Of a stretch of 64,000 bases of DNA, positions 1 through 10,858 are shown piece by piece. The DNA comes from Siphonodentalium dalli. Lineage: Eukaryota; Mollusca; Scaphopoda; Gadilida; Siphonodentaliidae. The stretch lies in the NCBI GenBank assembly GCA_032622095.1, contig CP136061.1, positions 7,206,734 to 7,270,733 of the forward strand, written 5' to 3'. Below the pieces are notes generated by a model that searched no databases, was not told where the DNA came from, and saw only the letters and a list, made by a program, of their open reading frames with translations. The position numbers and the translations under genes are program-made. Each line of letters begins with the position of its first letter. Positions within the stretch are counted from its first letter, which is position 1.

Positions 1-9
1 AAAGTTGGT

Positions 10-141
10 TACAGTAATGCCCAAAGTAATTGACCACTTAACCACAGCAGAATTATGGGTAATTTTTCAGGATTTAAAATACTAAAAATTACCCATAATT
101 CTGATGTGGTTAAGTGGTTAAGTACTTTGGACATCACTGTA
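10..141. mobile_element. Tc1/mariner-type foldback MITE, copy A
   Basis: Two ~58-bp arms form a near-complete inverted repeat around a short AT-rich loop. The termini read CAGTAATGCCCAAAGTA on the left and the complement of TACTTTGGACATCACTG on the right, each flanked by the dinucleotide TA. CAGTNNTG-CCAAA ends with TA flanks resemble Tc1/mariner termini, so this is probably a non-autonomous relative. It has no coding capacity. The superfamily is inferred from the ends only. Confidence 0.7.
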
Positions 142-183
142 TGTGGATTGAGTTATCATTAAACCTCACATCCTTATATGGGC

Positions 184-308
184 TACAGTAATGTCCAAAG
201 TAATTGACCACTTAACCACAGCAGAATTATGGGTAATTTTTCAGATCCTGAAAAATTACCCATAATTCTGCTGTGGTTAAGCGGGCTATTACTTTGGACA
301 TTACTGTA
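184..308. mobile_element. Tc1/mariner-type foldback MITE, copy B
   Basis: Second copy of the element at 10-141, with better-preserved termini (CAGTAATGTCCAAAGTAATT and its complement) and TA on both sides. Unlike a fresh independent insertion, the sequence to the right of both copies is also similar (around 142-173 and 309-335, both with a CCTCACATC core). The pair therefore probably arose by tandem duplication of a ~172-bp segment. Confidence 0.7.
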
Positions 309-479
309 TGTAGATGGAGTTAACCCTCACATCAGTGTGTTGGGGATTTTGGACCTTGACTTGGGACGTTTGGTTTTTAACACAACAAATGCAAGTACAC
401 TTTATACACAAATTTCTTATGTAGCCAGAGTTTTTCTTGGATAAGATGAGTTTGAAGCCTGCTTACATATCAAAATGTT

Positions 480-1400
480 GTCAGTTTTGTATTGTCTGCA
501 GCGGTACTCGCCATGTTGAAGCAAAAGTTACAAGAGATAAAATGTGTACGTAACGAGACAATAATACAAATGAAAAAATAAATTGAGGGAGGGGTGGGCG
601 ATACAGGGAACTAAGGGTTGAACCGATATAAATTTGTAGAGCGATAACGACCAATGTTGACATATTATGCATCTCAACTCTACTGTTGCAACAAGGCTAT
701 AAAATAGGGGGCGGGTGTCAGAATCTTAATAATCTCTATATAGTGCCATACTAGTCATTTATGGAATTCTATAGTGGTACAATGCAAATTAGAATCAAAT
801 GATAAAAATATGTATGTAACACAACTATACCGATGAAAATAAAAATAATAATTTAGGCCGGGATAAGATTTTGGGTTGGTTATATGGACTCGGAGAAAAA
901 GGGGTTAGTACCGATGAACTGACATAAATTAGTGGTGCGATGTTGCCATGTAATGCATCGCGACTGTACTGTAGCAGCAATGATATAAAATTGGGGGGGG
1001 GGATCTGAAATTATCTCTACCTCTATAGATGGCACCAGGATTATATAGAAAGGAATAGCAATTGATATACGTATATGGTATACTATAGTAATACCATAGA
1101 TATATAAGTACAAGTATCACGTGATAAAATATTACGTAACGTGACTATAGCGATGAAAAAAAAAAAATTGGACCGGGATTAGAATTTAGAGGTTGGGTTG
1201 GTTATATGTGGATAATTGGATATGGAATTCATACCGATGAAACGATAAAAATTAGTGGAGCGATAAAGACCAATGTTGACACTTAGTCGGGCTACGGGGG
1301 GGGGGGGGGGGAAATAGGGGTTGATACGATAGACCGAAATAAATTTGTCGGGTGATAATGACCAATGTTGACGTATAAAGTAACGCGACTACTGTCGCAC
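480..1400. repeat. Old diverged tandem repeat, ~300-bp period
   Basis: The phrase GACCAATGTTGACRYATTA, followed by a CGACT-ACTGT-GCA phrase and a run of G, recurs near 640, 935, 1257 and 1350. A phrase about a 'GGGTTGGTTATATG' core recurs near 872 and 1193. The copies are too diverged to give a precise unit. No gene is seen here. Confidence 0.5.
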
Positions 1401-3199
1401 AATTATCAGGTAGAACCGGTCAAATATGGACTCTCGTGCCCAATATGGAACAGCTCAGAAAACATTCGCAGGGCCCTAAAATTTATTTAACATCGGATCA
1501 AAATTTTAAGCTGAGACTTGGTGTGTCTGTGTGTAATATTTATATATTCTTAAAATGACAGAGTCCAGCGCGTAATTATGTTTTAGATGGAAGAAATTGA
1601 ATTTTTTTCCGATAATAAATTTACAGCGTGTACGGGTCATCGAGTACGCTCATTTTGTAAACAAACTTTTGTCAATAGCCGTTTTGGTCAAACTAAAACT
1701 TTTTCGACCGGGACAGCAGATCCGAATAATAGCTAAGATGTATTTAGATAGAATTATCAAAAGAATTTGACTGATTAGGGTGCATTTTAAGAGAATCGAG
1801 TGGAGAAATCTTGGTGACATTTTCATAAAACACGCCGATTCGGCCATCACTGTGTACTTGCAGACAAGCGCTAATTAATATTCATGTCAAGAAATGCAGG
1901 CGTCAAACTCACCTTTTTGGAAGGTAAATGATATATATACATATCAAAACAATCCTTCCAAAACACCTTCCAAGATATCCAAGAAAGTGTGAATAGATTA
2001 GGACGCAAAAACAGTCGAGAAGATTATGTTCCAGGCGCAACTCTTACCATAATTCCAGAAAATAAAAGATGGCGGTTACTACAACGGAACAGGCATCCGC
2101 AATCCAATTAAAAATACCCATAATTCACTTCACTACACCAGGGGCTCCCAATGGGTTATACATTATTTTCAGACTATCAGATTATTTATATTTTCAACAA
2201 CATATTATTACACCAGTGACTTTAAGTTTACAATTTCAGCCTGTCCTGACTATATCGATACTACTGAGTCATATTTTCAAAAACATATTATACACCGGTG
2301 GCGTTAACTTTACAAATTCAGCATCTACGTGATTCTATCGGTACGATTGAGTAAGGTACAAAAAAAATTTCTCCCACAATGCCTTCGCCCAGTCGACCAC
2401 AGAATATCAAAATCTGTAAAACATGGTGGCGTAATAAATAAACGATATCTAACCTGAGAACATAATATATAGCAGGCCACCCCTATGCTAACTCATAATT
2501 CAACTTATGGAAATTGCGAACCCCCGTCCACATATCGCACAGAGGTGGTTGTCTGGGAGTATGCCGCACTTGCGGATTGACCAAGCCCCCCTCCCCCAGG
2601 TTCGGAAAAAGCTAGTGACTTATAATCACTCAATGCCACGGGGAGTCGCCGAACACACGGTAAATGTTTGGACAGTTGGGGTCTTGTATAAATCTTGTTG
2701 CGTCGACTTATATAGGTCTGCGTACCTGTTGTCTGGCTCATTGCTTATATTTATTTGCAATACACCTATTTACACACAAACAAATTGATTCTAAAACTTG
2801 GAAAACGTGTGGTGTCAGTTGGAAAATATATACCTGTTAGGAATATAGTGGCGACCTGGATTCAAATATGCGATTTATTTGGAGAGATTAACATTAGATA
2901 TATCGATATATGAAACAAAACATTTCAAAAGTTTTTTTTTATTGATAATGATTGACGCTATGTATTCTCCTGTGCTACCGAGGTACCCATTAGCCACACC
3001 GGTGTGCTCTCTGTGATTTTTGTGTTTATCGTCTGTTTTTGAAATTTTTTCAAACAGTTTTTCCTATAATTGTGTAATATAATTGGAATATTTTCAGGTT
3101 CCAACCTGTTGTTATCGATGCAACACATGCCAGTATTGATTGTTATGGAATAAAAAGGTCACAAATAAATGTGAAAATAGGCATAATAAAAATCATTAT
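1401..3199. other. No recognisable feature
   Basis: AT-rich sequence with only short open frames that show no domain, no codon bias and no splice context. The missing 5' exon of the lectin gene could lie here or left of the window, but I could not identify it. Confidence 0.4.
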
Positions 3200-3581
3200 G
3201 TTTTGCTATGGCTGAAGCCCAAACCGACTGATAAATCTCTAATACATGCAATAATCTAGAGTTATATTAAATAGCCTTGGTAATAGTGTAACGATACCAC
3301 AGAAAGCAACGATGACATCAGTTAGGATTCCTGCTTCATATGTAATATGTAAACTGATCCGTCGCTTCTTCGATACTCGTGCTGAGCAAATAACAGTTAG
3401 GAAACCATAAATATGATACATGATCCTGAGACTCCTTGTACATCTTAGCATATTATGTAATTTTGTTCTTGTATATTTTATTATCACATGTTTTGTATAC
3501 TATTATCCATTGTATTAGCAAACTGTCCTCGTGTGGATGTTTTTTGCCAATAAATCATTATCTATCTATCTATCTATCTAT
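3200..3581 (+). mobile_element. Probable LINE 3' tail ending in (TATC)n
   Basis: AT-rich non-coding sequence ends with an AATAAA signal at 3549-3554 followed at once by about 5.5 TATC units (3559-3581). Non-LTR retrotransposon 3' ends commonly have this layout. No reverse transcriptase remains, so the assignment rests on the tail alone. The tail abuts the 3' splice site of the next exon. Confidence 0.35.
3559..3581 (+). repeat. (TATC)n microsatellite at a 3' splice site
   Basis: A TATC microsatellite runs directly into TGTTTCAG, the acceptor of the first recognised lectin exon. The tetranucleotide run therefore supplies much of the pyrimidine-rich tract. Confidence 0.85.
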
Positions 3582-3588
3582 GTTTCAG

Positions 3589-3822
3589 ATCGCACCAAAC
3601 CGAACCTCGCTCGAGGCAAGAAATCCTGGCAGAGCAGCACATATTCAGGAGGAGGAGGAGCAGCACCGGCTTCCCGCGCTGTTGATGGGAATCGCAGTTC
3701 GGACTATCATTCAGGATCCTGTACACACACATCTTCTGAGGTCAATCCATGGTGGATCGTTGACTTGGGTGCAATCTACGTCATCAAACGTTTGGTAATC
3801 GTCAACAGGGCCAACAAAATTG
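3589..3822 (+). CDS. Fucolectin (FTP) - PAN lectin, exon encoding N-terminal half of FTP domain
   Basis: First recognised exon of a gene encoding a secreted-type lectin. The fucolectin/tachylectin-4/pentraxin-1 (FTP) family is a subset of F5/8 type C-like jelly rolls that bind fucose and other sugars in innate immunity. The exon is 234 bp, entered and left in phase 1 (acceptor TGTTTCAG, donor G|GTAGGTGT). It encodes a family-typical start (NLARGKKSWQSS), AVDGNRSSDY, SCTHT with the histidine usually involved in fucose contact, and NPWWIVDLGAIYVIKRLVI, ending at VNR. The vicinal cysteine pair usual after this NR (NR-x-DCC) is absent: the sequence is NRANKI. The exon with the signal peptide was not found. 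The downstream donor is followed within a few bases by a minisatellite. Family assignment is firm; sugar specificity is unknown. Confidence 0.85.
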
Positions 3823-3827
3823 GTAGG

Positions 3828-6215
3828 TGTTACTCGCTAAACAGTCCTATCAAGGTCGTGTGTGTGTGAGGGTGTAAGTGAGGGTGTGAGGGTGTTTGTG
3901 TGTGAGGGTATGTGCGTGCATGTTAAACTGTCATATTAAGCCGGGTTGTGTGCCAAACAGTCATATTATGGCGGGTGTGTGTGCTAAACACTCACATTAC
4001 GGCGGTGTGTGTGTGTGTGCGTGTCAACATTCCTATTAATGCGGATGTGTGCTAAACAGTCCTATCAAGGTGGTGTGTGTCCGGGTGTAAGTGAGTGTGA
4101 GGGTGTGTGTGTGTGAGGGTGTGTGCGTGCGTGTTAAACTGTCATATTCAGTCGGGTTGTGTGCTAAACACTCACATTACGGTGGTGTGTGTGTGTGCCA
4201 ACATTCCCATTAATGCGGATGTGTGCTAAACAGTGCTATTTAGGCGGGTGTGTGCTAAACAGTCCTATTAAGGCGGGTGTGTGCTAAACTGTCATATTAC
4301 GACGGGTGTGTGTGCTAAACACTCACATTACGGCGGTGTTTGTGCCAACATTCCTATTAATGCGGATGTGTGCTAAACAGTGCTATTTAGGCGGGTGTGT
4401 ACTAAACAGTCCTATTAAGGCGGTGTGTGCTAAACAGTCATATTACGACGGGTATGTGTGTACTAAACAGTCATATTAAGGCGGCTATGTGCTAAACAGT
4501 CATATTAAGGCGGCTATGTGCTAAACAGTCCTACTAATGCGGATGTGTGCTAAATAGTGCTATTAAGGCGGGTGTGTGCTAAACAGTCCTATTAAGGCGG
4601 GTGTGTGCTAAACAGTGCTATTTAGGCGGGTGTGTACTAAACAGTCCTATTAAGGCGGTGTGTGCTAAACAGTCATATTACGACGGGTATGTGTGTACTA
4701 AACAGTCATATTAAGGCGGCTATGTGCTAAACAGTCATATTAAGGCGGCTATGTGCTAAACAGTCCTACTAATGCGGATGTGTGCTAAATAGTGCTATTA
4801 AGGCGGGTGTGTGCTAAACAGTCCTATTAAGGCGGGTGTGTGCTAAACAGTGCTATTTAGGCGGGTGTGTACTAAACAGTCCTATTAAGGCGGTGTGCTA
4901 AACAGTCCTATTAAGGCGGTGTGTGCTAAACAGTCATATTACGACGGGTATGTGTGTACTAAACAGTCATATTAAGGCGGCTATGTGCTAAACAATCATA
5001 TTAAGGCGGCTATGTGATAAACAGTCCTACTAATGCGGATGTGTGCTAAATAGTGCTATTAAGACGGGTGTGTGCTAAACAGTCCTATTAAGGCGGGTGT
5101 GTGCTAAACAGTGCTATTTAGGCGGGTGTGTACTAAACAGTCCTATTAAGGCGGTGTGTGCTAAACTGTCATAATACGACGGGTATGTGTGTACTAAACA
5201 GTCATATTAAGGCGGTGTGTGCTAAACAGTCATATTACGACGGGTATGTGTGTACTAAACAGTCCTAGTAAGGCGGTGTACTAAACAGTCCTATTAAGGC
5301 GGTGTGCTAAACAGTCCTATTAAGGCGGTGTGTACTAAACAGTCCTATTAAGGCGGTGTGTGCTAAACAGTCCTATTAAGGCGGATGTGTGCCAAACAGT
5401 CCTATTAAGGCGGGTGTGTGCTAAACAGTCCTATTAATGCGGATATGTGCTAAACAGTCCTATTACGACGGGTATGTGTACTAAACTGTCCTATTAAGGC
5501 GGTGTGTACTAAACAGTCCTATTAAGGCGGCTATGTGGTAAACAGTCCTATTAAGGCGGGTGTGTACTAAACAGTCCTATTAAGGCGGCTGTGTGGTAAA
5601 CAGTCCTATTAAGGCTGGTGTGTGGTAAACAGTCCTATTAAGGCGATGTGTGCTAAACAGTCATATTACGACGGGTATGTGCTAAACAGTCCTATTAAGG
5701 CGATGTGTGCTAAACAGTCATATTAAGGCGGCTATGTGCTAAACAGTCCTATTAAGGCGGGTGTGTGCTAAACAGTCCTATTAGGGCGGGTGTGTGCTAA
5801 ACAGTCCTATTAATGCGGGTGTGTGCTAAACAGTCATATTACGACGGATGTGTGTGCTAAACAGTCCTATTAAGGTGGGTGTGTGCTAAACAGTCATATT
5901 ACGACGGGTGTGTGATAAAGAGTCCTATTAAGGCTGGTGTGTACTAAACATATTATGGCGGGTATGCGTGTGCTAAACAGTCCTAATAAGGCAGAATGTG
6001 TGTGGTAAACTGCCATTTTACCGCGGGATGGATGTGCTTAACTGTCATCGTAAGGCGGGTATGTGCGCTAAACAGTCATATTAAAGCGGGGTGTATGTTC
6101 TAAACAGTTCTAATAAAGCGAGTGTTTGGTCGCTAAACTGTCATAGTAAGGCGGGGCGTGTGTGCACCAAACTGTCTTATTAAGGCGGGGTGTGTGCGTT
6201 AAACTGCCCTATTAA
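3828..6215 (+). repeat. Intronic 29-bp minisatellite with higher-order repeat
   Basis: About 80 units close to TGTGTGCTAAACAGTCCTAT followed by TAAGGCGGG. The first ~300 bp are a TG-rich degenerate start. Variants (CATATTACGACGGG, GCTATTTAGG, CCTACTAATGCGG) recur in fixed order: the CCTACTAATG variant lies at 4530, 4765 and 5026, spacings of 235 and 261 bp, so a block of about 8 units was amplified. The array starts within about 8 nt of the exon donor. Confidence 0.9.
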
Positions 6216-7224
6216 TGCTTCGCATTTAGAATAAGAAAACAATAAGGGCCAGCGGAACAGGTAAGTCTCGTCCGCTAAACTGTTGCATGTGTTGGGTAGG
6301 TTTGTTCTCCGCGTTGGGAATAACAATACATTAAGGGGGTGTTTATACATTACCCGGCGAAGATCGTATTCGCTTTAGCCGGTAGCGATAACAATAGAGT
6401 GTTTATACTTCGCCGGATAAGAATTACGGCTATCCGGATACTCAGCTATACGGTTTTCAACTTTGGATAAAATGATTTAGTACAAGCACCTGATTGTCGT
6501 ATGGATTAAGTTAGATATTTATCTGGGGTCATGCCGTCATGGGTGATTTCCTTTCAACAATTAACTCGAACAATATTATTGTGCAATCGCTGATAGACCA
6601 GCCCGTTTTTCACCTGTGTATATATTGGTCAGTGTGTCAGTTTGATTGTCTCTAATCAGCTGTCCGTCGGTGGCCACGCTCCTTGGTGATAAGCTATTAT
6701 TATAAATACTAACTGATGATGGTACACTTACTCTGCATTTGCATGGTACATTTGTTGCGCATTCGAGGGAATTAAATGTGCGTGTTCATGTACATGTATG
6801 TTCATATATATAATTTAAATCTGAGTGCGCCGTGGACATATATACACAGGGACGGGTCTAGAGGGCCTGCTTTGTAGGTGTGGGACTGTTCATCTTTGGA
6901 ATGTCCAACTGCACCAAACCTTGAATCTCACCAAATTCACAAGTTCGCGTTAATCCATGTACGCACCACGTTGTGAACTTGGGCTCTGATCTAACTTTCC
7001 ACTCACAGTAATCATCTAGACGGCCCCGTATTGAGCGATTTCCTTTAGATCTGAACCTGTGTCTAAACCTGAAAATTGCCCAATCATAACATGTTTAGTG
7101 GTCTGACGTCAAGCAGCTTGAACCCATATTTGATTTAGTTAAATTAAATTAGATAGCTGTTTAACTGACAACGGGGGTGGGACCAAGACATAATAGTGTC
7201 GACCGACCATGGTTATGACCAGGT
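6216..7224. other. Intron sequence with a possible TIR
   Basis: No gene is seen. At about 6335-6460 the motif CCGGCGAAG and its complement recur several times (ACCCGGCGAAG, ACTTCGCCGG, GCTATCCGG). They resemble, in inverted orientation, the motifs at 9480-9590 and may be one end of a larger element. Confidence 0.4.
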
Positions 7225-8210
7225 GTGAGAATTGTTTCTAATCTGAACCCTGAAAATTGCAAAATCCTTCATCCAGCCTTAAGATTTGACGATCGTGGCA
7301 CTTGGAATACACACATTAATTCAATAACCGAGAAAGCCTGGAAAAAATTAAATATGATCAAACGTTTTAAATATAGGCTGAGCAGAAAGTCTCTCGAAAA
7401 AATTTATTTCACTTTCATTCGACCAATTTTAGAATATGCCTCCCCCGTTTGGGATAATTGTCCGGACTACTTACGAGATGATATTGAAGACATCCAATAC
7501 GAAATGGCGAGAATAGTTACCGGTGCAACCCGAAGTGTTAGTAATGCCAAGTTGATAGATGAGGCCGGGTGGGAATATCTTGACGATAGACGCAAGCAGC
7601 ATAAATTGATCCAATTCTTCAAAATGAAAACCGATAGGGCACCACCTTATATTAGTAATATGGTACCCCCAGAACGTAACTCACTACATGACCACAACAC
7701 TAGAAATACAATAAAACGCCCCCCCCCCCTGATAGTAATAATGATTACTATATGCAATCCTTTCTTCCGTCGTCTGTCCGTTCGTGGAATCTACTCCCAG
7801 ACTCTGTTAAAGAAGCAACTTCAATAGGCGATTTCAAACGCAATCTTAAACCTGATATATTAAAGCCTAAATACTACTTTACCAGCTATTCTAGGACAGC
7901 TCAAATTTACCACACCAGGCTGAGATTAAGATGTAGCAATCTTAACAGCGATCTAAAAGATAAGCACCTCAAAGACTTGCCTTATTGCATGTGTGGTTGC
8001 ATTGAAACTGCTAGACATTTTTTTCTGGAATGCGCTCAATATACCTCACACAGAGAAGAACTTCTTAATACCCTATCTGATGTAACAATAACTAGTGAAT
8101 TATTACTATGGGGATCTGATGAATTATCCTATGAAATTAATAAGAAAATCTTCATGGCAGCTCAGAAATTTATAATAACCAGTAATCGCTTTCAACGATT
8201 CTTCTCTTAA
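7225..8210 (+). pseudogene. LINE (non-LTR retrotransposon) reverse transcriptase C-terminal part
   Basis: Two overlapping frames make one retroelement product. The first (7225-7827) has the region after the RT catalytic core typical of Jockey/CR1-like LINEs: WNTHINSITEKAWKKLNMIK, then FIRPILEYASPVWD. The second (about 7752-8210) continues with SFLPSSVRSWNLLPDSVKEA and a Cys/His knuckle (YCMCGCIETARHFFLEC), the usual LINE C-terminus. The join needs a one-base shift at a run of ten C near 7719-7728. The copy is 5' truncated, with no YxDD catalytic box or endonuclease. It sits in the lectin intron in the sense direction. The clade is uncertain. Confidence 0.85.
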
Positions 8211-8720
8211 GCTGTTCCAAAATTGCAATATTGAACTTGCATGGTACATCATAAACCGAGATGCTATTTGTCTCTCCAACGTGGGTCGTCGGGTCGATGG
8301 ACCACTGCAGATGTTCACATGGTTATTTTTCCAATCACAAATTATGTATAAATACTTTTTATTTCCTTGAAATGTGTTATTATATATCTTTTTGGTTTAT
8401 TTGAAATTAATTATATGCATGTTCAGATATATAATTACACCTCACACTCTGTACTCTGACTTTCTCTCTAAAATTCTGACATTATCTTCTGTCCCTTTGT
8501 CTCGCCTCCACCTCATATTTCTTCTTTCTATGGATCTTTTTTATGCCTCTATTATTTACCCCTACTTGACTTGCAGTCAAGTAGGGCTGTGCCATTGTCA
8601 AGGGAGAGGGCTTCAAATAAGCCTATGGCTTGTTGCCTAATCCCATTTTTCTTCTAAATTTGTATCTATTGTAATTATTTATCTGAATGTCCATAGAGGG
8701 AAAAATAAATACTGTTTAAA
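8211..8720 (+). mobile_element. 3' untranslated region of the LINE copy
   Basis: Non-coding sequence following the LINE stop. It has a hairpin-like CTACTTGACTTGCAGTCAAG (8562-8582 region), then GGGAGAGGGCTT and AAATAAAT near 8702, the expected form of a LINE 3' end. The exact boundary is uncertain. Confidence 0.45.
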
Positions 8721-9606
8721 CTAAGATTTCCAATTGTTGGATATTTTCCAAACTTGACACACCTCGAAGGTTGGATCATTTCCAACTGATGGCCATTTCA
8801 GTCCAACAATTTGGCAAAAAATTAAGCAAATGTTGCCTAAAGAAATCACCAATAATAAATTATTGAAAATAAAACTACGAGAACAATTTCAACATATGTC
8901 AAATTTCCAACTAATGCCGTGTCAGTCAGGTATGAAATTTCCAGCTTTTGAATATTTTGATCAAAGTTGGGATTGAGACACCCCATCGACACGGCCCTAC
9001 ATACATGGACACGGTGAACGACCAAGTAAAATGAAAAACATATTTTATTGTATAATGTGCAAACGGAAAATGTGTCACATTTGATTCGCGATGTTGAAAC
9101 TTATATATATAATATAAAATCCAATCCGAATCATTATACACCAATTTGTAGATGTATGCGACGAAAAGATATCAAAACTTACAATGACCATGATTTTGGT
9201 GCGACACTCACTTCACATGCTGTCTATGAACTCAAAGAAACCATTAACAATGTTGTTTAAATATCTTTAAAATTACCAATAGCAATACCTGAAAGTTTGA
9301 GTTGGATATTAATAATTTCGGCATTTCCATTTATAAAGAGTTTCATTTCACTATACTGCCCAACCATACCTCTAACAGGAAGCGGCTAGATGTTTACAGG
9401 TGTACAGCAATATCATATTGCAGTTCAGTGAGAACTAAGACGAAAACTATTAACAAGTAAAGGAGACACATGGATATATGCGTATCTTCGCCGGCGATGT
9501 GTAAACACTCTTCCTAACCTTCGCCGGTTAACGGGTTCGCCGGGTAACGGCTTCGCCGGCTATGTGTGAACGTCACCTAAGGGTGAGAAATCGCCAATAT
9601 ATTCAA
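8721..9606. other. Intron sequence, nothing identified
   Basis: AT-rich sequence. TTCCAA and TTGGAAA phrases recur at 8740-8960. The open frame at 9048-9260 resembles nothing I know. CCGGCGAAG motifs at 9480-9580 are covered by the possible 3.2-kb element. Confidence 0.4.
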
Positions 9607-10490
9607 TGGAATACACCCTAAATCTAGTTGGATAAGAAGTTATCCAACAGTCAATCAACCGTTCTTTGCCCACAGCACATATCTACGTTGTGTGAAAAGT
9701 TGCATGACAATTTTGTTGGATACACTTTTACACAACGTTGCATATATATGTACTAACAACGGTTGTATGTTAATTATACAACGTGTTGGATGAAATTTCA
9801 CACAACACTAAATCAACGTTAATTGCCAACAGCACCTATCTACGTTTATTGAACTGTTGGGTGTTGGGTAGAGTTGGATGACATTTATTGATTGGAAAGT
9901 TTACCCAACGTTGATTGGAAAGTAAAATTGGACAAGACGTCGTGGATAGCTTTGCCGGTATAGTATACCTTTGTTATAATTATTCTTTGTACGATACACT
10001 GATTATGTAGGCTTTATGTGTTGAGCGTATGAGTGTACTACTTTAGTCAAATTAGTGCCGTAGTTGTGTAAATTTGTAAACTTCAAAATTTGGCATATAT
10101 AAATAAATATACACTCAATACATAAAGCCCACATAATCAGTGTATCGTACAAAGAATAATAATAACAAAGGTATACTATACCGGCGAAGCTATCCACGAC
10201 GTCTTGCCCCATTTATCAGTCGCTCAGGAGTTTTTTCACGCAGTCGTCCATCTTGTTTTGAAATATTTGGAGCCAAAAACTCGCATGCTCGCCCGCACTG
10301 GAAACGCGCTGCTATTGGATGACCCTCTCACGTGGCAGTTTTATCCAATGTTGTATGAAAGTGGTACCACAGACGACAGTTCACGCAATCAGTTGTGTAC
10401 ATCGTACTAAACTGTTGGATAATAAGTACACAACAAATTCGCACCCAACGAGTTGTATACAACGTTCATCCAACTAGATTTAGAGTGTAC
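9607..10490. mobile_element. ~880-bp MITE with 'CACYCTAAATCTAG' TIRs
   Basis: The left end CACCCTAAATCTAGTTGGAT (after TA at 9611-9612) mirrors the right end, whose complement is CACTCTAAATCTAGTTGGAT (before TA near 10487). TA flanks suggest a TA target. Many CAACGTTG, TTGTGT and ACCCAAC phrases fill the subterminal regions. A large palindrome sits in the middle. It has no coding capacity and I did not assign a superfamily. Confidence 0.65.
9929..10208. repeat. Large palindrome nested in the MITE
   Basis: The arm at about 9929-10030 is the near-exact complement of the arm at about 10110-10208, around an ~80-bp loop. Shared phrases include GACGTCGTGGATAGC, CCGGTATAGTATACC and CGATACACTGATTATGT. 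The arms also contain CCGGCRAAGC, as seen in the possible element ends at 6335-6460 and 9480-9590. It may be a foldback element nested in the MITE. Confidence 0.75.
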
Positions 10491-10606
10491 AAACCGAAAT
10501 AAATTATTATGTCAGTGTTAATTAATATGCAAGTTTCAAACTCAAATGATTGTCTTGCCCAGCTGTATAACAGTGTACGGGTTATTTATGAAAAAACATA
10601 TTTATG

Positions 10607-10858
10607 TTAACCCTTTACCCAACAAACCGGCCAAAACCGGCCAAATAAAGCTTCAACAGCCTAAAATATCTTCGGTCTGTCTCAATAGAACCATACACAT
10701 ATGGATATCATTGGAACCGGCTCCTTGACCACATTGTGATAGTTACAGTTATGCCCTGTGCCAATGCATTCTCTTATATATGCGAGTCGACCATAGGTCG
10801 CCTCGCATATATAAGAGAATGCATTGGCACAGGGCCCTTCTGTTGGGTAAAGGGTTAA
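10607..10858. mobile_element. piggyBac-type MITE (TTAA ends)
   Basis: TTAA at both ends (10607-10610, 10855-10858) flanks perfect 14-bp inverted termini, CCCTTTACCCAACA on the left (10611-10624) and its complement on the right (10841-10854). TTAA targets and CCCTTT-like ends fit the piggyBac superfamily. The 252-bp element is non-coding and carries an 83-bp palindrome in its right half. Confidence 0.75.
10753..10835. repeat. 83-bp palindrome of the 'CCAATGCATTCTCTTATATA' family
   Basis: Near-perfect palindrome GCCCTGTGCCAATGCATTCT...AGAATGCATTGGCACAGGGC centred on GTCGACCATAGGTCGCC. The same palindrome recurs in each 445-bp MITE at 22.2, 25.0 and 30.1 kb. Half of it forms each end of the Bcl-2-carrying element. 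Confidence 0.9.

Larger units (their letters stand above)
6335..9590. mobile_element. Possible 3.2-kb element with TIRs rich in CCGGCGAAG
   Basis: The left end (GGGGTGTTTATACATTACCC then GGCGAAG) is an imperfect inverted match to the right end (complement of CTTCGCCGGCTATGTGTGAA then CGTCACC). Both ends carry more CCGGCGAAG copies internally. The interior holds the LINE fragment below. No transposase was seen and no clear target duplication could be set, so the two ends could instead be separate insertions. Confidence 0.3.

Noticed and set aside
2505-2788. Overlapping open frames on both strands
   Set aside because: No domain or splice context; both are probably chance frames.
3436-3588. Hydrophobic frame as signal peptide exon of the lectin
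   Set aside because: It is AT-rich frame noise in a probable LINE tail and runs through the acceptor at 3588 rather than ending in a donor.
3828-6215. Possible CRISPR-like array
   Set aside because: There are no unique spacers; the whole unit repeats. The context is a eukaryotic intron.
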